Shown: positions 37,340-46,476 of the stretch, piece by piece
How positions within the stretch are numbered: position 1 is the first letter of the stretch
Layout of the letters: each line of letters opens with the position of its first letter
NCBI GenBank assembly: GCA_015680685.1
Contig: MNCI01025228.1
Location: 455,905 to 519,904, forward strand
Source: Gnetum montanum
Lineage: Eukaryota; Streptophyta; Gnetopsida; Gnetales; Gnetaceae
Direction of reading: 5' to 3'
Length of the DNA: 64,000 bases
Position numbers and translations under genes: made by a program
Notes under the pieces: generated by a model
Told to the model about the DNA's origin: nothing
Seen by the model: only the letters and a program-made list of their open reading frames with translations
Databases searched by the model: none

Positions 37340-39300
37340 CATCTTCTTTAAATATGGTTATGGTGCCAATCCTTCTTGCATTATTGGTGGTGGCATATGT
37401 TGGAGAAGCATATGAGAGTATAGAGGATGTGATTGATGATGAGAGGCATGGGATGATGATCTCACAAGAGATGTTATGAATTGATGATATTTAGGAGAGC
37501 AAGAGTAGTGATTTGAGGAAGGAAAACAAAACCATTTGGAAAAACAAGTTATTGAACATACTATCCATAAGGGTCTAGCTAGTGATAGGGGTATTGCTAG
37601 TTTGTTGATGGTATTTCTCATGACTGTGGGTTTTTCCATTATGGTTGATAGTAGTCTTGAGGTTGACAAGAAGTCCTATTGTGATAGTACCATTGGTTGT
37701 AGGATTGTCCATAATTGCCTTGTGGATAAGGCAATCTCCTAGGCATTTACTTTTCTATGAACTTGGGATTCAAAGTAAAAGCCCTAGATTCTTGTACATA
37801 TAACATAACTAGGCAATAATCCTTTGGATATTCATATTGATAGATGTTACATTCATCCTCCTCCTTTGTAACTAAGTTTGCAACCTCTTCTACTATAGCT
37901 ATTTTCCCCTATTGCCAATAAGTGTCATTATTTATTTTCTTGTTCTTTTTTCTCTTCTGATTTTGACCACTTGATTATATCTGCTTTACCTTCTCCTCTA
38001 TGATTTTCAAGTTGGTTGTAAATTTTTCATTCATCAACTCCCACATCCTATTTGCCCTTGTTTCAATCTCAACAATAGACTTTTGTATTAGCAAGGTTTT
38101 GTGTGAAATCAACTCTCAAGAGCTACCTCTTTTCTTATCATAAATATGGACCTTTTTTGTGAAGTCTTGGATCCTAGTTATATTTCTCTACACTTTTACT
38201 TTTGCATGGCTCTTATTTTTCTTTTTCCATCTATTCAATTAGCCTTTGTTCCTAATGGGATCTCAACTTTGATAATTTTTCTTGGGCTTAGATCCCAAGG
38301 ATCTCCCTCATTTTGTTACAAAGCCCATCTATTATGTGGTGAAACTACTCTTTTTAAGAAAAACCATGGCTTGGGCATTTATGTAATTGAGAATAATATC
38401 TATCCTAGGCTACATCTAGGGATTCATTATTTTCTTACTTCCATCCCTAGATTTTTTTCTTACATTGGACATCCTTAAATAGGTTTGATATTTTTTTTGT
38501 TAAAGAGCTTAAGCATTATGGATCACCGATGGATTGAATTTGGTTCCAACTATTTATACCAATATTCAGTTTCTTTTATTAATCTTCTAGAAAAGAGTTT
38601 AAGTTTTTGCCACTTTTTATATTTTGCAAGGAATGGGCATGATGGAAGGCTAGTGTGGGTCAGAATTATAGCCTCCCTTAAATTTAGGAATGTTATTCAT
38701 ATTAAGTTGTTTGATGTAGCTTTCCCTTTGATGCTTGTGCGGTATTCTAATTGTATCCATGATCTATATCATGCTTCTAGTAGCCAATAAGGGTTCATCA
38801 TCATTAGACATGTCATGGGGATACTATCTATTTCTATTTATTTGATTATGATGAACTTCCCTATGCTCCATTTGATACCTTGTATCTTGTTTTTGATTCC
38901 CATTGCTATCTTTATCTTGACCTCTTGGTGTACCTCTATCTTCATACCTATGTTCATCTTCATTAAAACTAGACATTGAAGATGAAGAGGAAAATGGAAA
39001 ATTGGGAGAATCATCATGGCCTCTATATCTCTCCCTATGGTCCCTTGATTTACTTCTTATAGGTTTGGAGGAGGTTTTAGGTCTTGAGGCCCTCCTTGTT
39101 CTAGAACTTCCACCCCCTCTAGGTTTTTCTACAAGAGTTGATTATAGTCTTTGAATGTAGTAAGGGACTGAATGAGCATATGAGACCCTTTCTTGTAGTG
39201 GTTCACTTTAATTTTCTTTAGTATAGATCCTATCATTTCTCCTACTAGTGTTCTCATCATGTAATGAATATTTAGCCCTATGTGAAGGAGACATATTTTT
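37340..39300 (-). pseudogene. Athila-like gag relic (element E', minus strand)
   Basis: Minus strand from about 39,293 (M-S-P-S-H-R-A-K-Y). An arginine/serine-rich start (R-S-K-S-R-D-H-R-E-R-Y) is followed by the gag core (38,790-38,150), and a tail containing Y-E-Y-P-K-D-Y-C and R-R-L-P-Y-P-Q-G-N-Y-G near 37,750-37,680. It aligns with E gag at 52,210-53,300 on the + strand. The two + strand open frames at 38,146-38,790 are shadows of this gag. No protease or polymerase follows; the element is truncated at about 37,340. Confidence 0.6.
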
Positions 39301-40367
39301 TATTTGATAGTGTGTGTGAGTTAAAATATTAATTTTTCTTAAAATATAAGTGATTAATTCTTTTACAACAATCATTTGTAAAATAACTAATTTAGATCAC
39401 TAGCACCATCCCTAAAAATGGTGCCAATAATGAGTAATATGTATTCCCTACACCTAATCATACAAATCACAAGCATTCATGTAAAATCCAATTAAATTCC
39501 ATAGATGTAATAAGTGTGGTATTTAGATTGTTCAGCATTGATTGCAAGTCACTGTCTTGTCAGACTAGTGGTAGCTTTGTCACATTTGGTTTAGTCCAAA
39601 GTAAGGTATATGATTATTGATGTTGTTGGGGCCTTAAACTAACTAAATAATAACATAGAAATGAGTTATTTAATCTAATTAATAATAAAATTAAATCTAT
39701 AACTATCATAAGGATGATGAGTATCCATTTGTAGCTTTCCATAAGCATCTAAACTCACATACCTAGTTCTAAGATCACGAAGTAGTATGCTACTAGGCAA
39801 ACTAAGGAATAATGTTGCTAGCATTTCCAAGTGAATATGTGTATATGATTGAAATTGGTTACGCTCATTTCACCAATTGATTAATGTGCATCGAAATTTA
39901 AATATTAACTAAGTACATAAAAAGTAAATCTATTCTAAGTGAAAGTGTTGCAATGAAAATAAATCAATCTGGATCTTATTGGCATTCATGAAATATGTCT
40001 TGGTACAATGCCACTTGAATAAGATGTCGTACAATTAACTCAAATCCACATAGTGGGCATTCACTAACTATGTTCTAAGATTATTGAATAAAATTGCAAG
40101 AATTTGTCTACACTATTAATCAAATGGTGTCAAATATGCAGTGGGTGCTTGCATATTTATATGCAAATATAGGCATTGCATTGACAGGGATATGTTAATG
40201 CATTTGGCTACATTCATGGGGATGTGTTAACAAGCATGCATTGATGCAAATAAGTTATAGGATATGAAATATAGCATCTATGATATAGCAACTAACTAAG
40301 ATGCATCGATGGCGATTCTACAATGCAAATGCAACGTAGCATTTCTGATATAGCATCTATGATATCA
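39301..40367 (-). repeat. Leader, primer-binding site and LTR of element E'
   Basis: The primer-binding region on the minus strand reads TTGGCACCATTTTTAGGG (39,410-39,427), matching that of E at 51,266-51,283. The adjoining LTR, about 39,428-40,367, keeps a TATAAATA at 40,161-40,154 followed by words shared with E's LTR (CCCACTGCAT). The outer boundary near 40,367 is uncertain. Confidence 0.5.
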
Positions 40368-40621
40368 CAGTCGACTAATACCCTTGATAAAATTATGCTT
40401 TATCATATTCTCATATCTTAACTACTCGACATATTTATAATATATATCTATAAATTAGCTGATAGAATCTTATTAGTTTACAAGTAAAAAGTTATTTGAG
40501 TAAAAAATTTCATGACTTTTAAACGAAGAACAAGATTTAAAAACCCAAATTTTCATGCCTTCTAGATGAAGAACAAGAGTTCTGTACCTTATTTTTTCTA
40601 AGGATGGGTTTTCTGAAAAGA

Positions 40622-40726
40622 TAAATTTCATGAATTAGTGTATGCTCTCACTCTCAGCTGAATTTATGCTCAACAATCTCAAAAAATTCAGCTGAGGGTG
40701 AGAGCGTACACTAATTCATGGAATTT
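40622..40726. repeat. Inverted repeat with 43-bp arms and 18-bp loop
   Basis: Arms 40,623-40,665 and 40,684-40,726 pair with about 40 of 43 positions matching; the differences are single transitions. The loop is 40,666-40,683. RNA from either strand would form a stable stem. Could be a small foldback transposon, or a young hairpin RNA source. Confidence 0.75.
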
Positions 40727-41315
40727 TTTTTTTCAAAAAACCCCACCAAAAACTCCAACCACTTCTTATGATAAAAACAACAAATTCCATTCCATAAAAG
40801 AAGAGAATTACAGTTCCGGAAATGTACCTCAGCAACATATAAATTTGGACACACAGAATTCAGAAAACTAACAGTGGTAAGAGAGAAAATAGCAACCGCA
40901 TCTCTCTGGAGTGAGAGTAGTAAAGATCAGAGATTACAAAGATGAGGCATGTTTTAAGGACCTATATTTTTTTCCGTTGTTGCAATTGTGAATCATTTTA
41001 AGATTTTTTTTGTTGTATTAGCTTAGCTCCATTTCTGTTACAAGTTTAGAACATAATTTCAATTGCCAAAAATTTGAACCAGAGAACTTGAAAAACCAGA
41101 AGCCAATAACATTAACGGGAAATTTCTGTACCTTCTTCTCATAGTCGCCGTCATCGTTGTTGAATGATGATTTTCTGACAACAGATGTTGAGGATTTTTT
41201 GTTGGATGGTGCAGAAAAAACAAAGATAAGAAGTAAAAATGCCTAACAATAAGATTTACGTGAAGAATCTTGATTAAATTCTAAATATATTATAAATATA
41301 AAATTAAGTTAGTTG
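40727..41315. other. Unassigned; possible short exon on the minus strand
   Basis: Non-repetitive. On the minus strand 41,215-41,134 reads open (S-N-K-K-S-S-T-S-V-V-R-K-S-S-F-N-N-D-D-G-D-Y-E-K-K in two short runs) and ends at AAG followed by GTACAG, a possible splice donor near 41,133. No clear acceptor or neighbouring exon seen. May be a host gene fragment. Confidence 0.2.
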
Positions 41316-41946
41316 GAAACTGAAACACCACAAAAATTTTGGCTAACACTTGAAGACAGAAATTAAGCTAAGTCATGTTGGTCCTCAGCATGACCAAGCT
41401 TGAAAGCCTCAAAATAGCATCAAACGAAGTCAAAGCAAGCCAGTAAAAGTTCCCTGGGACCCACAGAAGACTACGATGACATCTAGCATCAAACTTGACA
41501 AATTTTGAGCTCAAAATACTTGGTTTTCACTGAGTATGCATCATGTACGCTGGCCTACATATGCCCAGCATAAGGCCCAGCGTACAGCAACTTTTGGGGC
41601 TCAAAAACTCCTCAAAACATGCTAAAGTGGAGCGTCTGGACCCCCCAGGACCTTCCCCAAGGTTCCCAGCAGGTCTCAGGCACTTGAAAATCGAATTTTG
41701 GGCTCCGAATGATGGTCTTCCATTCCTACACGCCCGGCGTACACGCCCGGCGTGCAGCCAGCGTAGACAGACTTTCGGGCCCCGAAAATGCGTCAAAATG
41801 TGCCAGAATCGAGCGTCCAGACCCCCCAGGACCTTCCCTAAGGTTTCCAGCAGCTCTTGGGCACTCAAAAATCAACTTTTGACCTTAAAATGAAGCATTT
41901 TCATGTGTATACGCTATGCACATTTTACGCTTACGCTGGAAGGCTT

Positions 41947-42639
41947 GCACGCTGCACGCTGCACGCTGCACGCTGCACGCTGCACGCTGCACGCTGCACG
42001 CTGCACGCTGCACGCTGCACGCTGCACGCTGCACGCTGCACGCTGCACGCTGCACGCTGCACGCTGCACGCTGCACGCTGCACGCTGCACGCTGCACGCT
42101 GCACGCTGCACGCTGCACGCTGCACGCTGCACGCTGCACGCTGCACGCTGCACGCTGCACGCTGCACGCTGCACGCTGCACGCTGCACGCTGCACGCTGC
42201 ACGCTGCACGCTGCACGCTGCACGCTGCACGCTGCACGCTGCACGCTGCACGCTGCACGCTGCACGCTGCACGCTGCACGCTGCACGCTGCACGCTGCAC
42301 GCTGCACGCTGCACGCTGCACGCTGCACGCTGCACGCTGCACGCTGCACGCTGCACGCTGCACGCTGCACGCTGCACGCTGCACGCTGCACGCTGCACGC
42401 TGCACGCTGCACGCTGCACGCTGCACGCTGCACGCTGCACGCTGCACGCTGCACGCTGCACGCTGCACGCTGCACGCTGCACGCTGCACGCTGCACGCTG
42501 CACGCTGCACGCTGCACGCTGCACGCTGCACGCTGCACGCTGCACGCTGCACGCCGCACGCTGCACGCTGCACGCTGCACGCTGCACGCTGCACGCTGCA
42601 CGCTGCACGCCGCACGCTGCACGCCGCACGCTGCACGCT
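41947..42639. repeat. 7-bp satellite GCACGCT, about 99 units
   Basis: Near-perfect head-to-tail array; only a few T-to-C variants near its right end (about 42,555, 42,611, 42,625). The period is not a multiple of three and the unit gives no stop, so all six frames are open across it (heptapeptides A-A-R-C-T-L-H on + and Q-R-A-A-C-S-V on -). These frames should not be annotated as genes. One CpG per unit. A short outlier block of five units is at 42,905-42,940. Confidence 0.97.
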
Positions 42640-42675
42640 CACGCTGGCACGCTGCACGCTCACGCTGGCATCCTC

Positions 42676-42770
42676 TACGCCCAGCGTACACGCCCAGCGT
42701 ACACGCCCAGCGTAGACGCCCAGCGTACACGCCCAGCGTATACCCAAGTTCACACGCCCAGCGTATACGC
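42676..42770. repeat. 13-bp tandem repeat CGCCCAGCGTACA
   Basis: Five or six units directly after the 7-bp satellite, ending ~40 bp before the TATA box. Single units also occur near 41,570 and 41,730 in the duplicated part of the LTR. Confidence 0.85.
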
Positions 42771-42811
42771 CCACGTGTCTCCCAACCCGATTTTCCCGGT
42801 AACCCTTCCCC

Positions 42812-42819
42812 TATAAAAA
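42812..42819 (+). promoter_or_regulatory. TATA box of solo LTR 1
   Basis: TATAAAAA in a C-rich setting, about 570 bp before the LTR end, marking the likely U3 promoter. Transcription would start some 30 bp downstream, just before the small 42,905-42,940 satellite block. Confidence 0.7.
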
Positions 42820-43518
42820 GCCCAGTTTTCTACGTTTTCGGGGTCGGAAAAAATTGATCAGAACAAAACCCAAAAACAATTACGCTGCTGAAACCCTCTA
42901 CTCTCACGCTGCACGCTGCACGCTGCACGCTGCACGCTGAACACAGTCCGCGTTTCGCCCACCGTGTCCGCCAGCTGCATCCCTCCGTACACCGGGGCCT
43001 TTCGTCCGCCTTGTGTCAAAGCCACAACTACGTTTGGACCGGTGCACTTTGTAATCAATTCTTAATATAAAACAGTTTACATTTTGCTCAGATTTATTGC
43101 AGTTTTCTTCGCTTTTCAGTTTACGTTTACAGGCTCATTTACATTATCGTGCTTGTTTACGGTTTACATTTAACGTGCATCGTTTACGTATAACCCAACG
43201 TGTCGTAGCGGCAAACGTTGGGGAAGTCCTTGTTTGATCCGCGTGCGGACCATCCAAGGCACTCTGCCTTCGTCCTTTCCAGCTTGCCCTCAAGCGGAGG
43301 TAGGGTCGACTGTGCTTGTCCGCATCTCTTTCGGTGTTCGTTATATTCCAGCCTTGCACCGACGATTTCGGTCAGCACAGAAACCAACTTATTTTTAATG
43401 GGTGCAAGGATTGCCTTAAGATAGATCCTTATTTTTCATATTGGAAGCCAACTGAAGCATTTAGCTTCATCTTATTTTAATTATTATTGCAGATGGAAAA
43501 AGAAAAAAAAAGGCTTAT

Positions 43519-44277
43519 TTAATTGGCCTTCCTGCTATTCTTGTGGATTTTGCCAGCTGTGCCGGTGAGAGGCTGGATGTTTCCCAGCTTGATCATGGCA
43601 GCAGCAAAATCAGAAAAGAAAGCAGTTTGGTTTCCTGCATAGGTATTGACAATGGAATCAGCAGAGCCATTGTTGAAGAGCTGTTGATCAGAGTGGAACA
43701 ATCCTCTTTGAGCTTGCAGATTCTTGTAATAGACATTGTCAAACATAGTTGGAGTCCAGAAATCAAGAGGAGACAGAGTGGTGTCTCCTCTAGATGAAGG
43801 ACATTGTGCCTTCATTTTTTTGGCAATCGCTGGGTCTATGTTCGTTTCATTGTATATCCTGTTTCTGAACACAGAACACTTTGTTATACCGAATGTGTGG
43901 GCACCTGCTTCCGCAAAAATCAAACACAAACACCAGTAACCAAATCACGAAAACTTGCAACCCAAATCCAGATTTGTCTCTAATGAAATATAAGTCAAGT
44001 GATTTGGCAAAGTTGGAGCAAGATTTACTGAACTGAAATGCCCCCCCCGAAATCAGAAATATAGATGTGTTGTTTAGAATGTTAAAGATTAGAAATAGAG
44101 ATTGGGGAGAAATGGATTGAAATCAGTACCAGAGAGTGCAAACATTTCTTTCTTTGAGAGGCCTTTGGCTCTGAATTTAGAAATGAGCGTTGAAAGATCT
44201 GAGAATGGTGATGGTATATTTGGCACCACAGCGCTGAAGCTTGCAGAGGCTGAATCCACATTTACCACTAAATACAT
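43519..44277 (-). pseudogene. Class III peroxidase, exons 3 and 4 only
   Basis: Minus strand. Exon 4 (43,904-43,519) is intact: G-A-H-T-F-G with the proximal haem histidine, F-R-N-R-I-Y-N-E-T-N-I-D, F-D-N-V-Y-Y-K-N-L, F-F-S-D-F-A-A-A-M-I-K-L-G and the usual stop position. Exon 3 (about 44,262-44,130) has A-S-F-S-A-V-V-P-N-I-P and K-E-M-F-A-L-S-G. Intron 43,905-44,129 (225 bp) has GT..AG ends and joins L-S-G to A-H-T in frame. Such enzymes are secreted haem peroxidases acting in the cell wall. Exons 1 and 2, with the distal histidine and signal peptide, are missing from the adjoining sequence; the start of exon 3 has lost the G-R-R of the usual G-R-R-D-S; the last disulfide cysteine is Ser in K-N-S-R-K. 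So a truncated gene, although exon 4 has no stop. Confidence 0.85.
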
Positions 44278-44507
44278 ATACAGTGTTGAAGTCTCTTATA
44301 TTTGTTAGGCAATGTTCACTTAAAACATATAACTTGTAGTTTCCAAATTGGATTAAAAAAACCTCAAGTTTACATTACGCTATTATATTTTGTGTCTTTT
44401 AACACTGTATTTGGAAGATGTTGCAGCAGAGCCTTCATTGTTGTTCTGGCCGTCCGTGAAAGCTGTCTTCAGAAACTGCGCCCGATTTTTAACATGGGAT
44501 TTCAGAT
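44278..44507. other. Spacer between two host gene fragments
   Basis: No missing peroxidase exon seen here. 44,415-44,500 on the minus strand is briefly open and GC-richer, possibly a trailing piece of the glucanase fragment. Confidence 0.3.
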
Positions 44508-44808
44508 TCATGAGTGGATCCACCAAAGCAGATTCGTGAGCGAGTTGCGATCATCGTGAGCCTTGAGCATGCAGACGTTGGCAATTGCAGCTTCAGGATC
44601 TAGGACGTCCTCCAATGCATAGAAAAACCTGCGCTAGCCATCCAGAACGGGCCAGCAACGCAGCACCGTAGTAGGCATTGAGCACCTTGCTGACGCTCTC
44701 CTAGTTTTGCCCGTCCCGAAACTCCGTCAGTCCGCTGGCCCAGGAATGGAGCTTCCACCAGTCCAGGTGCCGGAACCGCAGAAAGTGGAGGGAGTCATGC
44801 AACCTCCC
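44508..44808 (-). pseudogene. GH81 endo-beta-1,3-glucanase fragment
   Basis: Minus strand. H-S-W-A-S-G-L-T-E-F-R-D-G-Q-N, a stop in place of Gln, E-S-V-S-K-V-L-N-A-Y-Y-G-A-A-L-L matches the signature of family 81 glycosyl hydrolases around their catalytic acidic residues (HSWASGLF..DG..QES.SE..N.YYG). In place of the usual second Glu there is Lys-Val. The 3' part, after a frame change, reads L-D-P-E-A-A-I-A-N-V and N-S-L-T-N-L-L-W-W-I-H-S then stop, the family's C-terminal end. The spacing between these parts is far shorter than in the family, so a middle piece is deleted. Such enzymes cut beta-1,3-glucan in cell walls or of fungi. Confidence 0.65.
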
Positions 44809-44970
44809 AAATTTTCATGCCTTCGTTTCTTTCTGTCTTCAGCTAGAATGTTGGATCTGCATCTGCATAGAACTTGCGCAGAACTCGAGCCCTCCTCCTC
44901 CTCCTTTGTGCACTGTTGTCACGCATTATCCTTGTATTTACAAGAATGCAAAGGACATAACTTTTCATAA
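44809..44970. other. Unassigned flank of host gene fragments
   Basis: Moderate GC, a (CTC)n run near 44,893. No gene recognised. Confidence 0.3.
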
Positions 44971-44974
44971 CATG

Positions 44975-45225
44975 GTAGGGTTATGCACAAAGTTGGCATT
45001 ACTGAAATGGCCTGGAATTTTAGTTACACATTAGGGTTGTGTACAAAGTTGCGTTACCGAAATGGTAAATTTGGAATTTTAGTTACACGTCAGTGTTATG
45101 CACAAAGTGGCTTGTCTGAAATTTTAGTTACACATCGTTGTGCGCAAAGTTGCATTATCAAAATGGCCTGTGGGAAAATCAACTTTAGTCAGCGTTACGT
45201 ACAAAAAATTAGTGTTACCGAATTA
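44975..45225. repeat. ~45-60-bp tandem repeats
   Basis: About five diverged units containing TGCACAAAGTTG..TTAC.GAAATGG and TTTTAGTTACACAT. Unit length varies by internal deletion. The open frames over it come from the repeat. Confidence 0.65.
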
Positions 45226-45239
45226 TGACTGATAATGGT

Positions 45240-46456
45240 CTATCAGCCAAATTAATTTAAGTCATTACACCTAAACTTCAATGTCATAATCTTGAAAGTA
45301 AGACATGAGATGAATTTGATTAACAAATTTGAGAATTCATGCCTTCAACACCATTGGATAATTGAGCTTCTAAGTAATAAGTGTGATTTTTTAAATCTCT
45401 TCAATTATGCAATGATAAAATCACCATTGGAAATAATGCAAATATCATCATGAAAAAGAACTTGATTTTCTTTACTAACAATCTAACCAATGATAATAAT
45501 GCACTTGATAATTGAGGAGCATAATAAGCATCATGCACATTAATTTTATGGTTATTAAGAAGTGTAAGAAATACATTACAAATTCCTTCTAATCTTTATG
45601 TTTAAATCATTTCCTACTTTAATGTTTTCAAGATAATTATTTAGATCATAATTGTTAAAATTATAATCGAATGGAGTCATATGATTTGAATAACCACTAG
45701 CTATTGTTCATGTATGAGGAGTAACTTCTTTGACCATTTGATCTACAAAAAAATTGGAGTTTGGATCTTTATCTTTTGATTGATCTTATGATTCTTAAGG
45801 ATTTCTTTAAGGCTAAGGAGATTTTCAATTTGGATTTGATAAATCATTTTAAGTGTAGATAGGAAATCCAACCTTCCATCAATAATTATCTTTATAATGA
45901 CATTTCTTCTTTTAATGTATACAATATTAATAAGTAGTATCCAATGCTCTATCCACATGAAGAAAAATGTACACAAAGGCAAAGTATTTTTATTTCCTTT
46001 TTAGGTAATGGATGGATGTAAACTATTTTGTCCCTAACTCATCTATATTTTGCATAAAATTCTTTATTTTTACTATGGGGATTGACTTCTCAACTTTCTT
46101 AAGTATAGTCCAATCATAAATTGTAAGCCCATACATGAATGAAATGAATAGTTTTGAAGGTTATAAAGTTGATATTCAATTTTCTTTGCAATTTCATGAT
46201 TTTTCATATTCCTTTCTTTTCTCATTTACACATCTATCATGAGTATCAACTTCTATTCTCAATTATCAATTCATTGTTATTAGTCATCATTGTAATCAAA
46301 TTATTAAGCAACTATCATATCAAATTCATTATCAAACTTTCTATAACTTATTTTCTCATAGTCCAGAATTTCAAATGTTTCAAAATTATCACATCTAGAA
46401 GATCAAGAGTCAAAACTACATAAGTCAATAATTCAAGAAGAAGTTTTTAACAAAAT
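45240..46456 (+). repeat. Probable 5' LTR region of copia element F
   Basis: AT-rich stretch ending just before a degraded primer-binding site (46,457-46,470). No second copy in the window, so LTR limits cannot be fixed. No other gene seen. Confidence 0.35.
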
Positions 46457-46470
46457 TGTTATTAGACCCA
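46457..46470 (+). promoter_or_regulatory. Primer-binding site of element F
   Basis: TGTTATTAGACCCA matches TGGTATCAGAGCCA (initiator-Met tRNA) at 11 of 14 bases, six bases ahead of the first ATG of F gag. Confidence 0.45.
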
Positions 46471-46476
46471 GCCACC

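Larger units (their letters stand above)
41321..43379 (+). mobile_element. Solo LTR 1 (Tat-related family) with internal satellite
   Basis: Begins TGAAACACCACAAAAATTTT and ends GGTCAGCACA. The flanks are a perfect 5-bp duplication GAAAC (41,316-41,320 and 43,380-43,384), so it is a complete insertion with no internal region: a solo LTR. It contains a ~185-bp tandem duplication (about 41,540-41,880), the 7-bp satellite (41,947-42,639), a 13-bp repeat (42,676-42,770), a TATA box and a T-rich U5 with repeated GTTTAC words. Retained CpG and the perfect duplication suggest youth relative to its neighbours. A relative is at 48,547-50,360. Confidence 0.9.

Noticed and set aside
38146-38790. Two + strand frames of 110 and 101 codons
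   Set aside because: They lie exactly opposite a minus-strand gag that aligns with E gag at 52,210-52,800, so they are shadows.
41947-42639. CRISPR-like or telomere-like array
   Set aside because: No spacers, and the 7-bp unit GCACGCT is not the plant telomere repeat TTTAGGG; it lies inside an LTR.
41857-42857. Long open frames of 230-320 codons on both strands
   Set aside because: They are produced by the stop-free 7-bp satellite in every frame; composition is purely the repeat.
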